Shown piece by piece: positions 23,242 through 31,330 of a stretch of 64,000 nt of DNA (the first letter of the stretch is position 1; the number at the start of each line of letters is the position of its first letter). The translations under genes and the position numbers were made by a program. The DNA comes from Massilia sp. Root418. GTDB taxonomy: Bacteria; Pseudomonadota; Gammaproteobacteria; Burkholderiales; Burkholderiaceae_D. Below the pieces are notes generated by a model. It saw only the letters and a program-made list of their open reading frames with translations. It did no database searches and was not told where the DNA came from. The stretch spans positions 330,036-394,035 of the forward strand of contig NZ_LMEC01000001.1 of assembly GCF_001425265.1 (NCBI RefSeq), in the 5' to 3' direction.

Positions 23242-24474
23242 ATGACTTACCGTACGCTCGCTGTTGCTGTCAGCCTTACCCTGTTGTCCTCGGCCGCGCT
23301 GGCCGAGACCGTGAAAATCGCCTTCATCGACCCGCTCTCCGGCCCCTTTGCGCCGGTCGGGCAAAACCAGCTCAAGAGCTTCCAGCTGATAGCCGACATG
23401 GCCACCAAGGGCAAGTGGGCGGGCGAGAACAAGATTGAAGTGAACGGCTTCGACAACAAGGGCAGCCCGCAGGAATCGCTGACCCAGCTGAAGGCCGTGA
23501 TCGACCAGGGCTACCGCTATATCACGCAGGGCAATGGTTCCGGCGTGGGCCTGGCGCTGCTGGACGCGGTGAACAAGCACAACGAGCGCAATCCGGGCAA
23601 GGAAATCGTCTACCTGAATTACGCGGCCATCGACCCGGACATGACCAATAGCAAGTGCAGCTTCTGGCACTTCCGCTTCGATGCCAACTCCGACATGAAG
23701 ATGGAGGCGCTCACCAGCTACATGGCGCCGGACAAGAACATCAAGTCGGTCTACATCATCGGCCAGAACTATGCCTTCGGGCAGGCGGTCAGCCGGGCCG
23801 CCAAGGAATACCTGGCGCGCAAGCGTCCCGACATCAAGATCGCCGGCGACGACCTGCACCCGATCGGGCAGGTGAAGGACTTCTCGCCCTATATCGCCAA
23901 GATCAAGGCTTCCGGCGCGGACTCCGTCATCACCGGCAACTGGGGCGCCGACCTGGCCCTGCTGGTGCGTGCCGCCAAGGACGCGGACCTGAAGGCCAAC
24001 TTCTACACCTACTACGGCATCACCACCGGCGTGCCGACCGCCATGGGCGCGGCCGGCGCCGAGCGCACCAAGATCATCGGCAACTGGATGATCAACAACG
24101 AAACCTTCAACGGCAAGGAAGTGGTGGAAGCGTTCAAGGCCAAGTACAACGACGACTACTACGCCGCGCAGACCCACGTCATCATCACCATGCTGTCGCA
24201 GGCCATCAAGGCGGCGAAGACGGCCGATCCGGTGAAAGTGGCGTTCGCGCTGGAAGGCATGAAGGCGCAGTCGCTGAACGGGGGCGTGATGATGCAGAAG
24301 CAGGACCACCAGCTGCAGCAGCCGCTCTACATCGGCACCTGGACCAAGGTCAACGGCAAGGACGTCAAGTATGACCAGGAAAACACCGGCTACGGCTGGA
24401 AGATGGACAAGAAGATCGACGCCTACGTGGCCGGCCAGCCGACCTCCTGCCAGATGAAACGGCCGGGCGCGTAA
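23242..24474 (+). CDS. livK: branched-chain amino acid-type ABC transporter, periplasmic substrate-binding protein
   Basis: 410 residues. Signal peptide MTYRTLAVAVSLTLLSSAALAE is followed by a type I periplasmic binding fold starting TVKIAFIDPLSGPFAPVGQNQLKSFQL. ATG 23242 is chosen over 23233 because GGAGAC precedes it and the signal peptide starts cleanly. It feeds LivH/M/G/F encoded downstream. The family binds branched amino acids but also aromatic acids, amides and short carboxylates; the adjacent acyl-CoA ligase suggests a carboxylate, but I cannot decide from sequence. It is separated from livH by 151 bp of REP-like hairpins. Confidence 0.92.
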   Translation: MTYRTLAVAVSLTLLSSAALAETVKIAFIDPLSGPFAPVGQNQLKSFQLIADMATKGKWAGENKIEVNGFDNKGSPQESLTQLKAVIDQGYRYITQGNGSGVGLALLDAVNKHNERNPGKEIVYLNYAAIDPDMTNSKCSFWHFRFDANSDMKMEALTSYMAPDKNIKSVYIIGQNYAFGQAVSRAAKEYLARKRPDIKIAGDDLHPIGQVKDFSPYIAKIKASGADSVITGNWGADLALLVRAAKDADLKANFYTYYGITTGVPTAMGAAGAERTKIIGNWMINNETFNGKEVVEAFKAKYNDDYYAAQTHVIITMLSQAIKAAKTADPVKVAFALEGMKAQSLNGGVMMQKQDHQLQQPLYIGTWTKVNGKDVKYDQENTGYGWKMDKKIDAYVAGQPTSCQMKRPGA

Positions 24475-24510
24475 AGAGCGCGTACAGCACGGCGAGCCGC
24501 GGCAACGCCT

Positions 24511-24595
24511 GGCGGGTTACGGCGCGCCGCGCCTGACCCGCCCTACGGGCAGTTGTTTTGGACCCGGAGGGCGGGTTAGCGAAGCGTAACCCGCC
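24511..24595. repeat. pair of REP-like palindromes inside the liv operon
   Basis: Unit 1 (24511-24542) starts GGCGGGTTAC and ends TGACCCGCC with a GC-rich centre. Unit 2 (24570-24595) has stem GGCGGGTTA/TAACCCGCC around GCGAAGCG. The two share the GGCGGGTTA core and form a BIME-like array between livK and livH. Such hairpins commonly protect the upstream mRNA or reduce distal expression, which would give more binding protein than permease. Confidence 0.8.
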
Positions 24596-24625
24596 ACGAT
24601 CCGCCACGAACTACACGGAAACCCC

Positions 24626-25570
24626 ATGGAATTTACCCTCTTTACTATGCTTAACGGCATCAGTTATGGACTGCTGCTGTTCATGCTGTCGTCCGGGCTG
24701 ACGCTGATTTTCAGCATGATGGGCGTGCTGAACTTCGCCCATGCCAGCTTTTACATGCTGGGCGCCTACATCGCCTATACCATCAGCAGCCTGGTCGGCT
24801 TCTGGCCGGCATTGCTGCTGGCGCCGGTCGCGGTGGGCTTGCTGGGGGCGCTGGTGGAGCGCTACGGCCTGCGGCCGCTGCACAAGTTCGGCCATATCCC
24901 CGAGCTGCTGTTCACCTTCGGCCTGTCTTTCCTGATCGTGGAGCTGGTGCAGCTGATCTGGGGCCGCGCGGCGGTGCAGTATGGCATTCCCAAGGAACTG
25001 GACGGCCCGCTGTTCACGCTGTTCTCCACCAGCTTCCCGATCTACCGCGCCTTCATGATGCTGGTGGCGCTGGCCATGCTGGGCGCGATCTGGCTGGTGC
25101 TCACACGCACCCGGGTCGGCCTGGTGATCCAGGCTGCGCTGACGCACCCGGACGCGGCCGAGGCGCTGGGCCACAACGTGCCGCGCATCTTCATGTGGGT
25201 ATTTGGCGGCGGCAGCGCACTGGCGGGGCTGGCCGGCGTGATCGGCGGAAACGCCTTTGTCACCGAACCGGCCATGGCGGCCACGGTGGGCAGCATCATT
25301 TTCGTGGTGGTGGTGGTGGGCGGCATGGGCTCGCTGGCGGGCGCCTTCGTGGCGTCGCTGCTGATCGGCATCATGCAGACTACGGCCGTCGCCCTGGACT
25401 ACTCGCTGGCTCACCTGCTGGGCAAGGTCGGCGTGGCTGTCACGCCCGCCACGCCGGCCCATGCGCTGCTGAACGTCACCGTTGCACAGAGCGCGGCCAT
25501 CCTGCCGTATCTGCTGCTGGTGCTGATCTTGATCTTCCGCCCGAAGGGCTTGATGGGGACCCGCGAATGA
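24626..25570 (+). CDS. livH: branched-chain amino acid-type ABC transporter permease, LivH class
   Basis: 314 residues and about eight transmembrane segments. The N terminus MEFTLFTMLNGISYGLLLFMLSSGLTLIFSMMGVLNFAHASFYMLGAYIAY is the classic LivH signature. The EAA-like cytoplasmic loop ALGHNVPRIFMWVFGGGSALAGLAGVI lies near residue 190. It forms the inner-membrane channel with LivM. Its stop overlaps the livM start (ATGA). Confidence 0.95.
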   Translation: MEFTLFTMLNGISYGLLLFMLSSGLTLIFSMMGVLNFAHASFYMLGAYIAYTISSLVGFWPALLLAPVAVGLLGALVERYGLRPLHKFGHIPELLFTFGLSFLIVELVQLIWGRAAVQYGIPKELDGPLFTLFSTSFPIYRAFMMLVALAMLGAIWLVLTRTRVGLVIQAALTHPDAAEALGHNVPRIFMWVFGGGSALAGLAGVIGGNAFVTEPAMAATVGSIIFVVVVVGGMGSLAGAFVASLLIGIMQTTAVALDYSLAHLLGKVGVAVTPATPAHALLNVTVAQSAAILPYLLLVLILIFRPKGLMGTRE

Positions 25571-26847
25571 AAGAATTGCGCTACACGCCGCTGAACCTGG
25601 GCCGCTGGCTGATCTGGTGCGGCTATGCCCTGATCCTGCTGGCCGCGCCGCTGGTGTTCAGCAAGGGCGGCGGGCTGACCCTGCTGTCGCAGATGGGCAC
25701 GGTGATGATTTTCGGCCTGTCCTACAATATGCTGTTGGGGCAGGGGGGCATGCTGTCCTTCGGCCATGCCGTGTATTCCGGCCTGGGCGCCTTTTTCGCC
25801 ATCCACGCCATGAATATGGCTGGCGCTGGCCAGCTGCCGGTTCCCACCAGCCTGATTCCGCTGGTGGGCGGCCTGGCGGGCGTGGGTTTCGGCCTGCTGT
25901 TCGGCTACGTCACCACGCGCAAGGCAGGCACCACCTTCGCCATGATCACGCTGGGGCTGGTGGAACTGGTGTTCGCCAGCTCCCTGATGTTCCCCGGCTT
26001 TTTCGGCGGCGAGGGCGGCGTGACCACCAACCGCGTGATCGGCGGGGCCGTGCTGGGCATCACCTACGGACCGCAGATCCAGGTGTATTACCTGATCGCG
26101 TTCTGGCTGTTCGTCTGCACCGCCGCGGTCTACGCCTACACGCACACGCCGCTTGGCCGCATCATCAACGCCGTGCGCGACAACCCGGAGCGGGTGGAGT
26201 TCATCGGCTACGACACGCAGTGGGTGCGATACCTGGTGGTGATCCTGTCGTCCTTCTTCGCCGGGATATCGGGCGGGCTGTCGGCCATCAACTTCGAGAT
26301 CGTCAGCGCGGAGAACGTCAGCGCCATCCGTTCGGGCAGCATCCTGCTGTTCACCTTCATCGGCGGCATCGGCTTTTTCTTCGGACCGCTGCTGGGCGCC
26401 ATCGTCGGCATCCTGTTCTCGGTGCTGCTGTCGGATTTCACGCCGGCCTGGCAGCTGTACCTGGGCCTGTTTTTCGTGCTGCTGGTGCGTTATGCGCCGG
26501 GTGGACTGGGCAGCCTGATCATGCTGCTGCTGCGCGCTGCCAAGTTCGGCCAGTTCGGCCGCATCGCAGGCCCGCTGGGCTGGGTCTGCCTGGCGGTGCT
26601 GCCCGGACTGATCGGTTTCGTTGCCGGTGTGGAGATGCTGTACCACCTGACGCTGGAGTCGGCCAACGGCAGCGTAAAGCAGCTGTTCGGCATGGCGGTG
26701 GACACCAAGGCCGCGCTGCCCTGGGTGGTGGTGGCCGGCTTGCTGCTGGCCAGCATCCTGGCCTGGCGCAAGGTCCAGCCGGTGTTTGCGGACGCGTGGG
26801 GGGAATCCTGCGCGGCGATTGCATTGCAGACGAGGAGCGCGCGATGA
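25567..26847 (+). CDS. livM: branched-chain amino acid-type ABC transporter permease, LivM class
   Basis: 426 residues from ATG 25567, overlapping the livH stop by 4 bp. Motif LSYNMLLGQGGMLSFGHAVYSGLGAFFAIH marks LivM, and the cytoplasmic loop AVRDNPERVEFIGYDTQWVRYLVVILSSFFAGISGGLSAI is well conserved. The C terminus is extended: after the usual last permease helix there is an extra segment (about residues 330-426) with two further hydrophobic stretches around GWVCLAVLPGLIGFVAGVEML and WVVVAGLLLASILAW. The extension makes it longer than a typical LivM and is of unknown purpose. It ends overlapping livG (ATGA). Confidence 0.93.
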   Translation: MKELRYTPLNLGRWLIWCGYALILLAAPLVFSKGGGLTLLSQMGTVMIFGLSYNMLLGQGGMLSFGHAVYSGLGAFFAIHAMNMAGAGQLPVPTSLIPLVGGLAGVGFGLLFGYVTTRKAGTTFAMITLGLVELVFASSLMFPGFFGGEGGVTTNRVIGGAVLGITYGPQIQVYYLIAFWLFVCTAAVYAYTHTPLGRIINAVRDNPERVEFIGYDTQWVRYLVVILSSFFAGISGGLSAINFEIVSAENVSAIRSGSILLFTFIGGIGFFFGPLLGAIVGILFSVLLSDFTPAWQLYLGLFFVLLVRYAPGGLGSLIMLLLRAAKFGQFGRIAGPLGWVCLAVLPGLIGFVAGVEMLYHLTLESANGSVKQLFGMAVDTKAALPWVVVAGLLLASILAWRKVQPVFADAWGESCAAIALQTRSAR

Positions 26848-27599
26848 AGGCACTGGAATTACTGGACGTGCGCAAGAGCTTCGGCAAGTCGGAGATCATA
26901 CGCGGCGCCAACCTGAGCATAGAGCAGGGCGAGCGCTGCGCGGTGATCGGCCCGAACGGCGCCGGCAAGTCCACGCTGTTCAACCTGATTTCCGGCCGTT
27001 TCCCGCTGAGCAGCGGCGAAATCCGGCTGAACGGCCGCCGCGTCAGCGGGCTCAAGCCCTACCAGATCAACCGGCTGGGCCTGTCGCGCAGTTTTCAGAT
27101 CAGCAATCTGTTCGTCAACTTGTCGGTGTACGAGAACCTGCGCTGCGCGGTGCTGTGGTCGCTGGGCTACAAGTATTCGTTCTGGCACCGGCTGGGCAAG
27201 CTGCGCGATGCGCACGAGCGGGCCGAGCAGGTACTGGAGCAGATCGGCTTGCAGCGCCAGCGCCATGTGCTGGCCGGCGTGCTGACCTATGCCGAGCAGC
27301 GCGCGCTGGAAATTGGCATCACCATCGCCGGCGGCGCGGACGTGATCCTGCTGGACGAGCCGACTGCCGGCATGAGCCGTTCCGAGTCGGACGCGGCGGT
27401 GGAGCTGATCCGCAAGGTTACGGTCGGCAAGACCCTGCTGATGGTGGAACATGACATGAGCGTGGTGTTCGGGCTGGCCGACAAGATTGCCGTGCTGGTG
27501 TACGGCGAGGTGATCGCCTGCGACACGCCGGAGCGGATACGCGGCAACGCCGCAGTGCAGGCCGCCTACCTGGGCGGCCACGAGGAGGAGGCGGCATGA
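26844..27599 (+). CDS. livG: branched-chain amino acid-type ABC transporter ATP-binding protein, LivG class
   Basis: 251 residues from ATG 26844. Walker A is GPNGAGKSTLFNLISG near residue 36. The signature region reads LTYAEQRALEIGITIAGGADVILLDEPTAGMSRSES, where the usual LSGG-like stretch appears as LTYAEQR; Walker B is VILLDEP and the H-loop is MLMVEHDMSVVFGLAD-like. It energises LivHM from the cytoplasmic face. It overlaps livM and livF by 4 bp each, so all four transporter genes after livK are translationally coupled. Confidence 0.94.
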   Translation: MKALELLDVRKSFGKSEIIRGANLSIEQGERCAVIGPNGAGKSTLFNLISGRFPLSSGEIRLNGRRVSGLKPYQINRLGLSRSFQISNLFVNLSVYENLRCAVLWSLGYKYSFWHRLGKLRDAHERAEQVLEQIGLQRQRHVLAGVLTYAEQRALEIGITIAGGADVILLDEPTAGMSRSESDAAVELIRKVTVGKTLLMVEHDMSVVFGLADKIAVLVYGEVIACDTPERIRGNAAVQAAYLGGHEEEAA

Positions 27600-28306
27600 C
27601 AGGGGAAACGATGCTGGACATCCGCAATCTGCACGCTTACTACGGCAAGAGCCACGTGCTGCACGGCGTGGACCTGCACGTAAAGCCGGGCGAGATCGTC
27701 AGCCTGCTGGGGCGCAACGGCGCGGGGCGTTCGACGCTGGTGAAGGCGGCCATGGGGCAGGTCAGCGCCACCGGCACGGTCAGGCTGAAGGGGCAGGAGA
27801 TGCTGGGCCTGAAGGCTTACCAGATCGCACACCAAGGCCTGGGCTATGTGCCGGAAAACCGCGATGTGTTCCCGACCCTGACCGTGGAGCAGAACCTGGT
27901 GCTGGGACAGAAGAAGAACGGCAAGACCGGCCGCTGGAGCCTGGACGATATGTACCGCATGTTCCCGCGTCTGCAGGAGCGGCGCGCGGTGGCGGCCGGC
28001 GTGCTGTCGGGCGGCGAGCAACAGATGCTCACGCTGTGCCGTACGCTGATGGGCGATCCGGACCTGATCATGATCGACGAGCCGACCGAAGGGCTGGCGC
28101 CCAAGATCGTAGCGCTGGTGGCGGAGTATCTGCTGGCGCTGAAGGAGCGCGGCATCTCGGTGCTGCTGGTGGAGCAGAAACTGGCCATAGCCATGGAGAT
28201 TTCGCAGCGCGTCTACGTGATGGGGCACGGTTCCATCGTGTTCGAAGGCACGCCGGCCGCCTTGCGCGCGGACGCGGCCGTGCGCAAGGAGTGGCTGGAG
28301 GTGTGA
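27596..28306 (+). CDS. livF: branched-chain amino acid-type ABC transporter ATP-binding protein, LivF class
   Basis: 236 residues. The first ATG at 27596 overlaps the livG stop; a second ATG at 27611 (MLDIRNLHAYYGKSHVL) has its own AGGGGAAACG leader and could be the true start. Signature VLSGGEQQMLTLCRTLMGDPDLIMIDEPTEGLAPK is intact. Walker A reads GRNGAGRSTLVK, so the usual lysine of GxxGxGK(S/T) is arginine. I recall GAGRST variants in part of the LivF family, so the protein may still work or may rely on LivG for hydrolysis. It is convergent with the triple-CheW gene. Confidence 0.92.
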   Translation: MTGETMLDIRNLHAYYGKSHVLHGVDLHVKPGEIVSLLGRNGAGRSTLVKAAMGQVSATGTVRLKGQEMLGLKAYQIAHQGLGYVPENRDVFPTLTVEQNLVLGQKKNGKTGRWSLDDMYRMFPRLQERRAVAAGVLSGGEQQMLTLCRTLMGDPDLIMIDEPTEGLAPKIVALVAEYLLALKERGISVLLVEQKLAIAMEISQRVYVMGHGSIVFEGTPAALRADAAVRKEWLEV

Positions 28307-28307
28307 C

Positions 28308-28325
28308 GCCGCCTGTCAGGGCGGC
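28308..28325. terminator. short hairpin between convergent livF and triple-CheW genes
   Basis: GCCGCC (28308-28313) and GGCGGC (28320-28325) flank a 6-nt loop in the 9-bp gap and overlap the final codons of the minus-strand gene. There is no T-run, so it could be only a weak bidirectional terminator. Confidence 0.4.
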
Positions 28326-29947
28326 AGCAAGCGCGCCAGCTTGTCGATCAGGCTGCCGCAGTCGAACACGCTGAAGGAAAGGCGGCTGCCATCGTCCTTT
28401 TCCATGTCGATCACTTCGGCCGCTTCGCTTTGCAGGCTGGCGCCGGCAGCCTGGTTGCGCATCAGGCGCGGCGCCGCGTAGCGCTGGCTGTCGGCAACGG
28501 TGATGATGTCTTCCACGCCGTCCACCAGTAATCCGTAGCGCTCGTCGCCGCGTTCCACGATCAGGATGCGCGACTGCTCGCCCGCTTCCTGCGTTGCCAT
28601 GCCGTACAGGCTGCGCAGGTCGATCACGCTGACCATCTGTTGCCGCAGCTTGAGCACGCCGCGCAGGTAATCGGGCGTGCCGGGCGGGCGGGTAATGTCG
28701 TTGGAGAAATTGATGATCTCGCGCACCTGCTTGATCTCCACCGCGAAGGCCTGCTCCATGCGGAAGGTGAGATAGACCTGGCGCGCGCCCTGGCGCTTGT
28801 CCTTGCCGGCCGCCGCGTGCTGGCCGTCGAGTGGGTAGAGGTTGGCATGGCCCTGGCGCATCTCGGCTATTTCACTGTGGGAGAATATGCCGGCGTGGTC
28901 GAGCAGGACGACGTCGCTTTGCTCGGGGCGCGTGAGGCAGCCGCCGAACATGCCGGCGCGCGCCTTGCTCAGCAGCGGGATGGGCAGCAGTTCGTCGTTG
29001 TAGAAGTGGATAATGCTGTCGACCGAGTCCACCAGGAAGGCTATGCTGGCTTCGCCAATGCGGGTCACCATGATGCGCTGGTCCGGGTCGGCGGCATCCG
29101 TGCTGCGAGTGGCGGCGCCGGCACTCAGCAGGGCGGCGAAGTCGACCACGGCCACCGGGTTGCCGCGAAAGTTCATGCGTCCCAGGCACAGTTTGCCGGC
29201 CAGTACGGACGGCTGCAGTTCCGGCACGCGCACGATTTCCTGGATGGCTGCCATTTCGAAGGCAAAGCAGGTGCCGGCCGAGCGGAAGCTTACGCAGCGG
29301 CGGCGTTCGCCCTGGGCCTGGGCGCGCTGCAGGCGCTGTTGGCCGCTGGCCCGCAGCGAGAGCACCTGCGGCACGTTTTCAATGCGGATCAGCTGGTTGG
29401 CGTCCAGCACTTGCAGCAGCCGGTTGCCCTGTTCCAGCAGGATGGTGCCGGCGATGACACCGGGCGTGGCGCCCGGCGCGTACTGCAGCACGCTGCGCTG
29501 CTCGGGGCGCACGCGCAGGATTTCCCCGGTGTCGTCGAACAGCATGCCGACCAGCACGTCCTGGTGGTCGATAATGGCGACCTTATGGCCCGGCGCGGCG
29601 GGCCCGGCGGCGGGATTGAACACGCGCCCCAGATTGACGATGGGAATGACAGCGCCGCGCAGCGTGAACATGCCTTCCAGGTAGGGCGGCGACAGGGGCA
29701 GGGCGGTGATCTTGGCGGGCAGGTTCACCACTTCGCGGATGCACACCGCCGGCAGGGCGAATTCGTCCGGCCCGAGGAAGAAGGAACCATACAGTTCGGT
29801 GGCGGCGGCCGAGGCGGAGGCCGCCTTGACGGCGGACGCCGCCACGGCGGCGGCGCTGGCGGCCGCGCTGGCGAGCTGGCTCATGTCCTGGCCGCTGGGC
29901 TGGCCGGGAGGGGGCAGGGGGATGCTCAAATTTTCAATGGTGTTCAT
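28316..29947 (-). CDS. chemotaxis adaptor with three tandem CheW domains
   Basis: 543 residues from ATG 29947 (MNTIENLSIPLPPP), which has AGGAAG upstream; an earlier TTG is less likely. After an Ala-rich segment (about 25-55) come three CheW-like units: ELYGSFFLGPDEFALPAVCIREVVNLP to about residue 200, RRRCVSFRSAGTCFAFEMAAIQEIVRVPELQ to about 360, and RQVYLTFRMEQAFAVEIKQVREIINFSNDI to the end. CheW links receptors to CheA; triple-CheW proteins are rare and may organise larger arrays or bind several partners. The gene overlaps cheD by 14 bp and ends the operon. No CheA-type kinase domain is present. Confidence 0.9.
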   Translation of the reverse strand: MNTIENLSIPLPPPGQPSGQDMSQLASAAASAAAVAASAVKAASASAAATELYGSFFLGPDEFALPAVCIREVVNLPAKITALPLSPPYLEGMFTLRGAVIPIVNLGRVFNPAAGPAAPGHKVAIIDHQDVLVGMLFDDTGEILRVRPEQRSVLQYAPGATPGVIAGTILLEQGNRLLQVLDANQLIRIENVPQVLSLRASGQQRLQRAQAQGERRRCVSFRSAGTCFAFEMAAIQEIVRVPELQPSVLAGKLCLGRMNFRGNPVAVVDFAALLSAGAATRSTDAADPDQRIMVTRIGEASIAFLVDSVDSIIHFYNDELLPIPLLSKARAGMFGGCLTRPEQSDVVLLDHAGIFSHSEIAEMRQGHANLYPLDGQHAAAGKDKRQGARQVYLTFRMEQAFAVEIKQVREIINFSNDITRPPGTPDYLRGVLKLRQQMVSVIDLRSLYGMATQEAGEQSRILIVERGDERYGLLVDGVEDIITVADSQRYAAPRLMRNQAAGASLQSEAAEVIDMEKDDGSRLSFSVFDCGSLIDKLARLLPP

Positions 29948-30500
29948 AGCGGGCTTCCTGGCCAAATGGCGTGATGTCCTTGATGGTGTAGCTCTGCCGC
30001 GCGCAGTCGATCAGCAGCTGGCGGCCGTGTTTGCCGCCCAGTTCGCAGTAACCCACCTGCAGGCCGCACTGGTCGAGGTATTTGCGCGCGGCTGCGGCGT
30101 TTTCCCTGCCCACGCACAGCCGCGTGGAGTGCAGCATGCTGGCGCCCCCGGCCAGGATGACGGTGATGTCCGGATAGTCGGCCTCGCGCGCACCCATCTG
30201 GCGCAGCAATGCGGGCACTGCCTGGCTGACGTAGCGTGCGCCCGCGTCATGCAAGGCACCGGAAGCGGTGGGGCAGCCGCCGGGCGGCTCGGGAAGCAGG
30301 CAGTGCGCCAGGCCGCAGCGGCCGCCTTTTTCCCACAGGAAGGCGATGCCGATGCACGAGCCCAGCACGGCTTGCAGCTGGCCGGCGCGTCCCGCCACCT
30401 TCAGTTGGCCGATGCCGACTTGCAGCGCCTCGCTGCTGGGCCGTTCCGGCGTGTCCGCTTGCGCCTGGGCCAGGGACTCGGGAAGGGGCTGGCGGCTCAT
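29934..30500 (-). CDS. cheD: chemoreceptor glutamine deamidase CheD
   Basis: 188 residues. Converts receptor Gln (and Glu-methyl) to Glu. Catalytic Cys49 is in VLGSCIGIAF and His66 in GLAHCLLP; the later GGASML, GRENAAAARKYLDQCGLQV and GKHGRQLLID blocks are canonical. The N-terminal 25 residues are an extension rich in Pro/Gln. It sits between cheR (4-bp ATGA overlap) and the triple-CheW gene (14-bp overlap), so all are co-translated. Partner receptors are likely the PAS-type receptor at the head of the operon. Confidence 0.94.
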   Translation of the reverse strand: MSRQPLPESLAQAQADTPERPSSEALQVGIGQLKVAGRAGQLQAVLGSCIGIAFLWEKGGRCGLAHCLLPEPPGGCPTASGALHDAGARYVSQAVPALLRQMGAREADYPDITVILAGGASMLHSTRLCVGRENAAAARKYLDQCGLQVGYCELGGKHGRQLLIDCARQSYTIKDITPFGQEARYEHH

Positions 30501-31327
30501 GGCTGGCTCCCGCGCAGTGCGTAAATCATCGGCGCTTCGAAACTGAAGCCGGAGGCCAGGCGCTGGATGCTTTCCGACTCGCCCAGGATCAGGCGCGCTT
30601 CGGGCTTCATGCTGGGGCGGGCACAGTCGATCACGGCCTGCTGGTGCTCGGCGTCGAAGTAAATCAGCACATTGCGCAGCAGGATCAGGTCGAACTGCCG
30701 GGCCGGGCGCAGCGGCTGCAGCAGATTGTGGCGCGTGAAGCTGATGTTGCGCTTCAACTCATCCCGTACCCGGGCATCAGCGCCGTCGGCCGTGAGATAG
30801 CGCGCGTACAGCGCAGGATAGGCGGCGCGCAGCCGTTCCACCGAGCGCCCGCTGTAGCGGCCGGCGGCGGCCAGATCCAGCATCTGTTGCGAAATATCGC
30901 TGGCGAGGATGCGGTAGCACAGCGGACCATGCTGCAGCTTGAACTCCTCGCACAGCATGGCGGCCGAATACAATTCCTCGCCACTGGCGGCGGCAGCCGA
31001 CCAGATCTCCAGGCACTGGCCGGGATGGCTGCGCTGCCAGCGGGGCAGGAATTGCCTTGCCACGTAATCCCAGATCTGCGGGGTGCGGAAAAACTGCGTG
31101 TCGTTGGTGGTGACCAGGTCGATAAAATGGGGCACTTCGCTGCGGTCGCTCTCCACCCGGTCCATATACGCCTGGTAGCTGGCCAGCGCCAGCGCCGCCA
31201 TGCGCGGGCGCAGGCGGCGTTCCAGCAGCACGCTTTTGCGCTCGTTCATGGCGATGCCGGTGTGCTTGCGCACCAGGGCGATGAGCGCCGTCAGCGTCGC
31301 GGGGCTGAGTTCTGCCACGCTGCCCAT
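30497..31327 (-). CDS. cheR: chemotaxis protein methyltransferase CheR
   Basis: 276 residues. Methylates receptor glutamates with S-adenosylmethionine. The N-terminal helical domain (about 1-75) includes GIAMNERKSVLLERRLRPRMAAL. The catalytic domain shows TTNDTQFFRTPQIWDYV, the SAM motif EIWSAAAASGEELYSAAML and FDLILLRNVLIYFDAEHQQAVI. The SAM motif departs from the usual WSAACSTGEEPYS (Cys, Thr and Pro replaced), which may mark a divergent clade. It begins 3 bp after the receptor stop codon and overlaps cheD. Confidence 0.94.
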   Translation of the reverse strand: MGSVAELSPATLTALIALVRKHTGIAMNERKSVLLERRLRPRMAALALASYQAYMDRVESDRSEVPHFIDLVTTNDTQFFRTPQIWDYVARQFLPRWQRSHPGQCLEIWSAAAASGEELYSAAMLCEEFKLQHGPLCYRILASDISQQMLDLAAAGRYSGRSVERLRAAYPALYARYLTADGADARVRDELKRNISFTRHNLLQPLRPARQFDLILLRNVLIYFDAEHQQAVIDCARPSMKPEARLILGESESIQRLASGFSFEAPMIYALRGSQP

Positions 31328-31330
31328 GGC

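Noticed and set aside
24365..24607. Minus-strand frame over the livK-livH gap
   Set aside because: It is produced by the REP-like hairpins, is Arg/Pro/Ser-rich and lies on the opposite strand of a coupled operon.
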